In this document: positions 59,692-64,000 of the stretch, in pieces
How positions within the stretch are numbered: position 1 is the first letter of the stretch
Layout of the letters: every line of letters begins with the position of its first letter
Source of the DNA: Cellulomonas sp. URHD0024
GTDB lineage: Bacteria; Actinomycetota; Actinomycetes; Actinomycetales; Cellulomonadaceae
Direction of reading: 5' to 3'
DNA: 64,000 nucleotides
Assembly: GCF_000426185.1 (NCBI RefSeq)
Contig: NZ_AUEW01000001.1
Location: forward strand, 744,001 to 808,000
Position numbers and translations under genes: made by a program
Notes under the pieces: generated by a model
Databases searched by the model: none
What the model saw: the letters and a program-made list of their open reading frames with translations, nothing else
What the model was told of the DNA's origin: nothing

Positions 59692-60921
59692 TCAGCGTGC
59701 GGGCTCGGTGACGTCCCAGACGCGCCAGCCGTCGTCGGTCCAGCGCAGCCCGAGGACCACGGTGCGAGCCGGGTCGGGACCCGAAGCGGTCGACATCGCG
59801 GCCGTCACGGCGACGTCGGTGGTCGACCCGCGGGTGCCGTCCTCCGCGACGAGCCAGGCGTCCTGGATGTCCACGGCGAGGCCCTTCGTGCGCGCCGGGT
59901 CGAGAGCGGCCAGCAGCGCCGCGTCGACAGCATGCGCAGGTCCGTCCGCGATCTCGACCTGGGTGAGCCGATCAGCGTCCGCCTCGCCGATCGCGGCCGC
60001 GCGGATCCGGCTGAGCTCGATCGCCGCTGCGACCGGGTCCCGCTCGTCCGTCAGCGCGCTCGCCGGGGAGCCTGCGGTCGAGAGCAGCCGCCACCCGGCG
60101 AGACCGAGTCCCAGCGCCGCGACGCACACCAGCGCGAGGAACCGCGTCGGGAACCGTCGCCCGGACGAGCGTCGGGTCGGTGCGGTGGGCGGACGGCGGG
60201 CGCTCGTCAGGAGTGCGGACGAGGCGAGCGACCCGGCGTCCGGAAGCTGGAGGGCTTCGGGCTGGACGGCGTGGAAGCACGCCTCGGCCAGCATCGCCGC
60301 GTCGACCGAGGGTCGGGCGAGGGTGTCGATCAGCGCGTCGCGCAGCACGAGCCCGCCGGCCAGGAGGTGGACGTCGGCATGCGGCAGCTGCGCGATCACG
60401 ACGGCCGCCAGTGCCGCCAGGTCCTCGGCCGGCGTGGAGGCGCCGACGACGACGCCGCGCAGGTCGCCCAGGATCGGACGTCCGTCGGGCCGCACGAGGA
60501 TCGACGCCCTGTCGACCGCCCCGTGCACGAGGCCGGCGTCGTGCAGCGCGCCGAGGGCTCCCGCCACAGGGATGGCGACCGTTGCGGCCTCACCGTCGGT
60601 GAGCGGCGCTCGCGCCGCTCGGATCTGCGCCAACGAGAGCGCCTCGACATCCTCGACGAGCAGACCGACCCGGCCGGGGGTGAGCTCGGTCGCGTCGAGG
60701 AGCCGGACGAGGTGGTCGTGGCGCACCCCGCGCAACCGGGCCACGCGGGCGACGAGCGCATCGTCCTGCACGTCCGCGTCCATCGCGTGCAGCTGGACGC
60801 GGTGGCCGGTGCCGTCCACCGCGACCGCGAGCCAGCGGTCCGGGTCCAGCAGAGTGGTCGCTCGAAGACCGAGCCTGGCCAGGGCGTTCTCGACCTCAGC
60901 CGGCACCACCGTCGCATCCAT
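59692..60921 (-). CDS. Protein-kinase-like membrane protein, probable pseudokinase
   Basis: 409 aa. Residues about 15-260 follow a Ser/Thr kinase fold, but catalytic motifs are degraded: the beta3 Lys region reads HRVQLHAM, HRD is LVHGAVDRASILV (Arg, Asp and Asn lost) and DFG is ILGDLRG. An Arg-rich linker, one membrane helix (FLALVCVAALGLGLAGWRLL) and a C-terminal extracytoplasmic domain of about 110 residues (SRIRAAAIGEADADRLTQVEIADGPAHAVDAALLAALD) follow. It cannot phosphorylate by the usual chemistry; a scaffold or sensor role is possible. ATG 60921 is used; a TTG at 60933 is in frame. Confidence 0.75.
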   Translation of the reverse strand: MDATVVPAEVENALARLGLRATTLLDPDRWLAVAVDGTGHRVQLHAMDADVQDDALVARVARLRGVRHDHLVRLLDATELTPGRVGLLVEDVEALSLAQIRAARAPLTDGEAATVAIPVAGALGALHDAGLVHGAVDRASILVRPDGRPILGDLRGVVVGASTPAEDLAALAAVVIAQLPHADVHLLAGGLVLRDALIDTLARPSVDAAMLAEACFHAVQPEALQLPDAGSLASSALLTSARRPPTAPTRRSSGRRFPTRFLALVCVAALGLGLAGWRLLSTAGSPASALTDERDPVAAAIELSRIRAAAIGEADADRLTQVEIADGPAHAVDAALLAALDPARTKGLAVDIQDAWLVAEDGTRGSTTDVAVTAAMSTASGPDPARTVVLGLRWTDDGWRVWDVTEPAR

Positions 60922-60976
60922 CCCGCCATCCAAGCGAGGTCGGGTCCGGCCCGTCGGCGGTCATCCACAGGTGCGG

Positions 60977-61999
60977 TCAGGGCATGCGGACGATCCGACC
61001 CTCGTCGGCGGACAGGCGGGCGGCATCGAGCACCCGGGCGGTGCGGGCGGCGTCGAACGGGTCGACGGGCGGCGGCCCACCGTCGACGACCCACGAGGCG
61101 ACAGCGTGGTAGATGTCGACGTGCCCACCACGGGCCCGGGGCACCGGCACGCGCTCAGACCCGCGGACCAGCCACCCCTCGTGCGTCGGCTCCCCGGGCC
61201 GGCGGGTCTCCTCGTACGCGTCGTCGAGAGCGGCGAACGGCGAGGGCTCGCCCTCGAAGCTCGTCACCAGGTAGGCGCCCGCGTCGCCGAGGACTCGTGT
61301 ACGCGGTCCGGGAGCTCCGACGACCGCGCCGGCCTGCAGGTGGCTGACGACCCCGGACGTGTGCGTCAGGGCGAGGAACACGTCGTCGACGGCTGGCGTC
61401 GTGCGCGCATGGAGCTCGGCGTACACGGAGATGACCGGCCCGAAGAGCTGCGTCGCGGAGTCGACCAGGTGCGCACCGAGGTCGAGCAGGAGGCCGCCGG
61501 CGAGCGGGTCGTTCTCCTTCCACCGGTCCTGGGGCACGGGGCGGAACCTCTCCCACCGCCGCTCGAACCGGTGCACGGTCCCCAACGACCCGTCGTCGAG
61601 CAGCGACCTCAACGTGAGCTGCTCCGCGTCCCAGCGCCTGTTCTGGAACACGGTCAGCCGTCCGTCGCCGCGGGAGGCCAGCAGCTCGGCGTCGTCGGCC
61701 GTCGTCGCCAGGGGCTTGTCGACGATGACGTGCAGCCCGGCGTCGAGGGCGGCGAGGGTGTGGGCCAGGTGGTCGCCCGTGGGGCTCGCGACGACGACGA
61801 GGTCGAGGTCCGCCGCGTGCGTGAGCAGACCCGCAAGATCGGGTTCGACGACTGCGCCGGGCCAGTCGGCCTCGACCTGCTCCGCACGGTTCCGCGTGAC
61901 CACGGCGGTCACCTGCTGGCCCGCCTCCCGGAGCAGTCGGGCGTGGATGCCGCGCCCCGCTCCGCCGTACCCGACAAGTCCCACCCGGAGTGCGCCCAT
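60977..61999 (-). CDS. Gfo/Idh/MocA family oxidoreductase
   Basis: 340 aa. Rossmann domain RVGLVGYGGAGRGIHARLLREAG, VVVASPTGDHLAHTLAALDAGLHVIVDKPLATTADDAELL (the DKP motif corresponds to the EKP lysine), then the C-terminal alpha/beta domain with GGLLLDLGAHLVDSATQLFG (catalytic His). NAD(P)-dependent oxidation of a sugar or polyol; substrate unknown. Leaderless start at ATG 61999, 7 nt from TAGAGT, which lies in the last codons of the MMPL gene. Confidence 0.9.
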   Translation of the reverse strand: MGALRVGLVGYGGAGRGIHARLLREAGQQVTAVVTRNRAEQVEADWPGAVVEPDLAGLLTHAADLDLVVVASPTGDHLAHTLAALDAGLHVIVDKPLATTADDAELLASRGDGRLTVFQNRRWDAEQLTLRSLLDDGSLGTVHRFERRWERFRPVPQDRWKENDPLAGGLLLDLGAHLVDSATQLFGPVISVYAELHARTTPAVDDVFLALTHTSGVVSHLQAGAVVGAPGPRTRVLGDAGAYLVTSFEGEPSPFAALDDAYEETRRPGEPTHEGWLVRGSERVPVPRARGGHVDIYHAVASWVVDGGPPPVDPFDAARTARVLDAARLSADEGRIVRMP

Positions 62000-62004
62000 G
62001 GCGC

Positions 62005-64000
62005 TCACTCTAGGTCGGCGCCGACCGCATGCTGGCGCCGCTCGTGGGGCTCGCGGGACAGGGCGCTCGGCCACCAGCTCCGCCGATCGAGGTCGTGCAC
62101 CAGTGCCGGCACCAGCAGGCTGCGCACCACGAGCGTGTCGAGCAGCACGCCGAACGCGACGATGAAGGCGATCTGCGCGAGGAACAGCAGCGGGATGATG
62201 CCGAGCGCCGCGAACGTCGTCGCGAGCACCACACCGGCGGACGTGATGACGCCACCCGTCACCGTGAGAGCCCTGACGACCCCTGCCCGGGTGCCCACGG
62301 CGACGGACTCCTCCCGGACTCGCGTCATGAGGAAGATCGAGTAGTCGACGCCGAGCGCCACCAGGAACACGAACGCGTAGAGAGGGACGACCGGGTCGGC
62401 GCCCGGGAACCCCAGGATGTGGTTGAACACGAGCGCAGCGACACCGAGCGCGGCGGCGAACGACAGCACGTTGGCGACGAGCAGGAGCGCGGCCGCCGCC
62501 ACGGACCGCAGCAGCAGCATGAGGATGAGCCCGATGACCAGCAGGACGACCGGGACGATCACCTTGAGGTCGCCCTCGCTGGCCCTCTGCGTGTCGAGCG
62601 TCTCGGCCGCCGCACCACCGACCAGGGCCGTCGGACTCTGCTCGTGCACTGCCGCGCGAAGGTCGTCGACGACCGCGACGGCGGCCTGCGAGTCCGCGGA
62701 CGCCTCCGTCGTGACGTCGAGCCGCACGCGCCCCTCCACGACGACAGGCGGCGCATCCGGTGCGCCAGGGCGACCGCCCGTGTACGGCGCGACCGACGAG
62801 ACCCCGTCGACGCTCTCGGCCGCCGAGGTCACCGCGTCGACGTCGGCCTCGTCGACGATCACGATCGCGGGCTGCACCCCACCGGCGGGGAAGTGCTCGA
62901 CGACCACTGCCTCCCCGGCGACGGCGTCGACGTCGGTGAGGAAGACGTCGACCTGGCTCGTACCGGACGCCTTGAAGGTCGGCAGGAACGCCGCTCCGAC
63001 GCACAGGACCAGCGCGGTGAGGATCCACACGGGCCGGGCGCGGCGGCCCACGAACCGCGCGAGCCGTGCCCACAGCCCGGAACCGTCGGCCGGGTCCTGC
63101 TCGGCCACCGGGTCGACGTTCGCCTGCGCGGCGAGTGACGCCGACGTGGCGGACGGTCGCGGCGCGCGGGGCCAGAACAGGAATCGGGAGCGACGACCGC
63201 CGATCAGCAGCATCGCCGGCAGAAGGGTGAGGGCGGCGAGCATGGCCGAGGCGATACCAATCGCCGCGACGGGCCCGAGCGAGCGGTTGGACCCGAGGTC
63301 CGACAGCAGGAGGCAGAGCACTCCGGCGATCACCGTTCCGGCGCTCGCGACGATCGGCTCCACGCAGGCACGCAGCGCACGGCGCATCGCCTCGGCCGGG
63401 TGCTCGACGCGGCCGAGCTCTTCCCGGTATCGCGCGACGAGCAGCAGGGCGTAGTCCACGGAAGCGCCGACGACGAGGATCGAGAGGATTCCCTGCGACT
63501 GCCCGTTGAGGACGAGGGTGCCGTTCTTGGCGAGGTGGTAGACGACGAGTCCCGCCAGGCAGAGCGCGAACACGGCGCTGAAGATGACGACGAACGGCAG
63601 GAACGGTGAGCGGTAGACGATCACGAGGATGAGCAGCACCGCGCCGAGGGCCACGAGAAGCAGGACGCCGTCGATACCGCCGAACGCAGTCACCAGGTCG
63701 GCGACGAACCCGGCCGGCCCGGTGACCCACGCCTGGAGACCGAGCTCCCCCGCGGAACCGGCGCTCGCTCCGAGCGACTCGTCGAGGGAGGCACGCACCG
63801 CCAGGACGAACGAGTCGGTCACACCCTCGTCGCCGGCCAGCAGGTCGTCGGCCTTGGCGGCGTCGAGCGAGAAGGCGACGAGCAGCGCCTCACCGTCCTG
63901 CGACGGGACGACCGCTGGCTCGCCGACGAGGTAGTCGGACCACGTCCCGTCGTTCCCGACCGGCAGCGCCTCGTCCGGCACCGACGCGGCCCACTCCTGC
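62005..64000 (-). CDS. MMPL family RND-type transporter (N-terminal part outside the window)
   Basis: Open to the right edge; 664 visible residues, stop at 62005. Residues visible include the end of the first extracytoplasmic domain, then helices with VDYALLLVARYREELGR and GVLCLLLSDLGSNRSLGPVAAIGIASAMLAALTLLPAML (the MMPL/SSD block), a second soluble domain, and VDYSIFLMTRVREESVAVGTRAGVVRALTVTGGVITSAGVVLATTFAAL. The paired GVDYSIFLMTR/SVDYALLLVARYRE blocks are the hallmark of MMPL transporters, which export lipids or drugs using proton force. At least one N-terminal helix is missing. Cargo unknown. Confidence 0.92.
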   Translation of the reverse strand, partial: QEWAASVPDEALPVGNDGTWSDYLVGEPAVVPSQDGEALLVAFSLDAAKADDLLAGDEGVTDSFVLAVRASLDESLGASAGSAGELGLQAWVTGPAGFVADLVTAFGGIDGVLLLVALGAVLLILVIVYRSPFLPFVVIFSAVFALCLAGLVVYHLAKNGTLVLNGQSQGILSILVVGASVDYALLLVARYREELGRVEHPAEAMRRALRACVEPIVASAGTVIAGVLCLLLSDLGSNRSLGPVAAIGIASAMLAALTLLPAMLLIGGRRSRFLFWPRAPRPSATSASLAAQANVDPVAEQDPADGSGLWARLARFVGRRARPVWILTALVLCVGAAFLPTFKASGTSQVDVFLTDVDAVAGEAVVVEHFPAGGVQPAIVIVDEADVDAVTSAAESVDGVSSVAPYTGGRPGAPDAPPVVVEGRVRLDVTTEASADSQAAVAVVDDLRAAVHEQSPTALVGGAAAETLDTQRASEGDLKVIVPVVLLVIGLILMLLLRSVAAAALLLVANVLSFAAALGVAALVFNHILGFPGADPVVPLYAFVFLVALGVDYSIFLMTRVREESVAVGTRAGVVRALTVTGGVITSAGVVLATTFAALGIIPLLFLAQIAFIVAFGVLLDTLVVRSLLVPALVHDLDRRSWWPSALSREPHERRQHAVGADLE
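62007..62012 (-). promoter_or_regulatory. -10 element TAGAGT, leaderless start of the Gfo/Idh/MocA gene
   Basis: TAGAGT on the minus strand, 7 nt before the ATG at 61999, inside the final codons of the MMPL gene. Confidence 0.5.

Noticed and set aside
1-64000. tRNA, rRNA, CRISPR, IS element or prophage
   Set aside because: No cloverleaf, spacer array, transposase, integrase or phage gene was recognised on either strand.

Overview
The window is chromosomal DNA from a very high-GC actinobacterium. The third codon position is almost always G or C. GTG and TTG starts are frequent. The actinobacterial aa3/bcc respiratory set is present (ctaE-qcrCAB, ctaC-ctaD-ctaF), together with an HrdB-type sigma factor, a DUF7455 protein, DUF3043 and DUF4192 proteins, and a PknL-type PASTA kinase. 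Gene content and order look most like Micrococcales/Cellulomonadaceae, but that assignment is an inference from gene order. I saw no tRNA, rRNA, CRISPR array, insertion sequence or prophage. This is core genome, not an island. The order idsA - Rv2175c - pknL - aroG - acyltransferase - fadD - exonuclease - trpD - ctaE - qcrCAB - ctaDC - erpA - glycerate kinase - DUF3043 - pepA - lpd/sucB - epimerase matches, from memory, the M. tuberculosis Rv2173-Rv2216 segment, with insertions.

Layout. 1-9.5 kb: end of a GNAT/acyl-CoA synthetase fusion, topoisomerase IV-like parC and parE with DUF2200, GNAT and YhhN genes between them, DUF7455, YciI with a coupled microORF, and an azoreductase. 9.7-13.1 kb: primary sigma factor, universal stress protein, DUF4192. 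13.2-18.8 kb: lipoprotein, polyprenyl diphosphate synthase, Rv2175c-type DNA-binding protein, secreted LysM/transglycosylase and PASTA Ser/Thr kinase (a cell-envelope cluster). 18.8-31.3 kb: aroG overlapping PPi-phosphofructokinase, acyltransferase, glucokinase, acyl-CoA ligase, a back-to-back NYN protein and DEDDh/GIY-YIG nuclease, and trpD with a coupled receiver-like protein. 31.3-40.3 kb: the respiratory supercomplex genes flanking sodA and a META lipoprotein. 40.5-49 kb: NifS-fold/TusA pair, erpA, glycerate kinase, nadA operon, M20 peptidase, DUF3043, aldo-keto reductase. 48.9-64 kb: YczE/MocR pair, pyrD, leucyl aminopeptidase, lpd-sucB, epimerase, a pseudokinase-like membrane protein, a Gfo/Idh/MocA oxidoreductase and a partial MMPL transporter.

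Three themes run through the window. First, expression: about twenty genes have a TAnnnT -10 element 6-8 nt before the start codon and no leader, so leaderless transcription is common here. Others are joined by 4-nt ATGA/GTGA overlaps (pfp-aroG, receiver-trpD, qcrC-qcrA-qcrB, ctaD-ctaF, NifS-TusA). Second, respiration and Fe-S or sulfur handling: qcr/cta genes, erpA, nadA (Fe-S enzyme) and TusA sit within 14 kb. Third, envelope control: kinase, muralytic enzyme and a phased GTCAC repeat array upstream of the latter.

The most unusual item is the NifS-fold protein at 40572-41759. It has no lysine anywhere, so it cannot form the PLP Schiff base of its family, yet it keeps the catalytic-cysteine loop and is translationally fused to a TusA sulfur carrier. 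Other points for a second look are the GTCAC array (possible MtrA sites), the palindrome in the mocR start region with a 46-aa membrane microprotein opposite, the nested dyads upstream of lpd and azoR, and an 88-bp palindrome after sucB.
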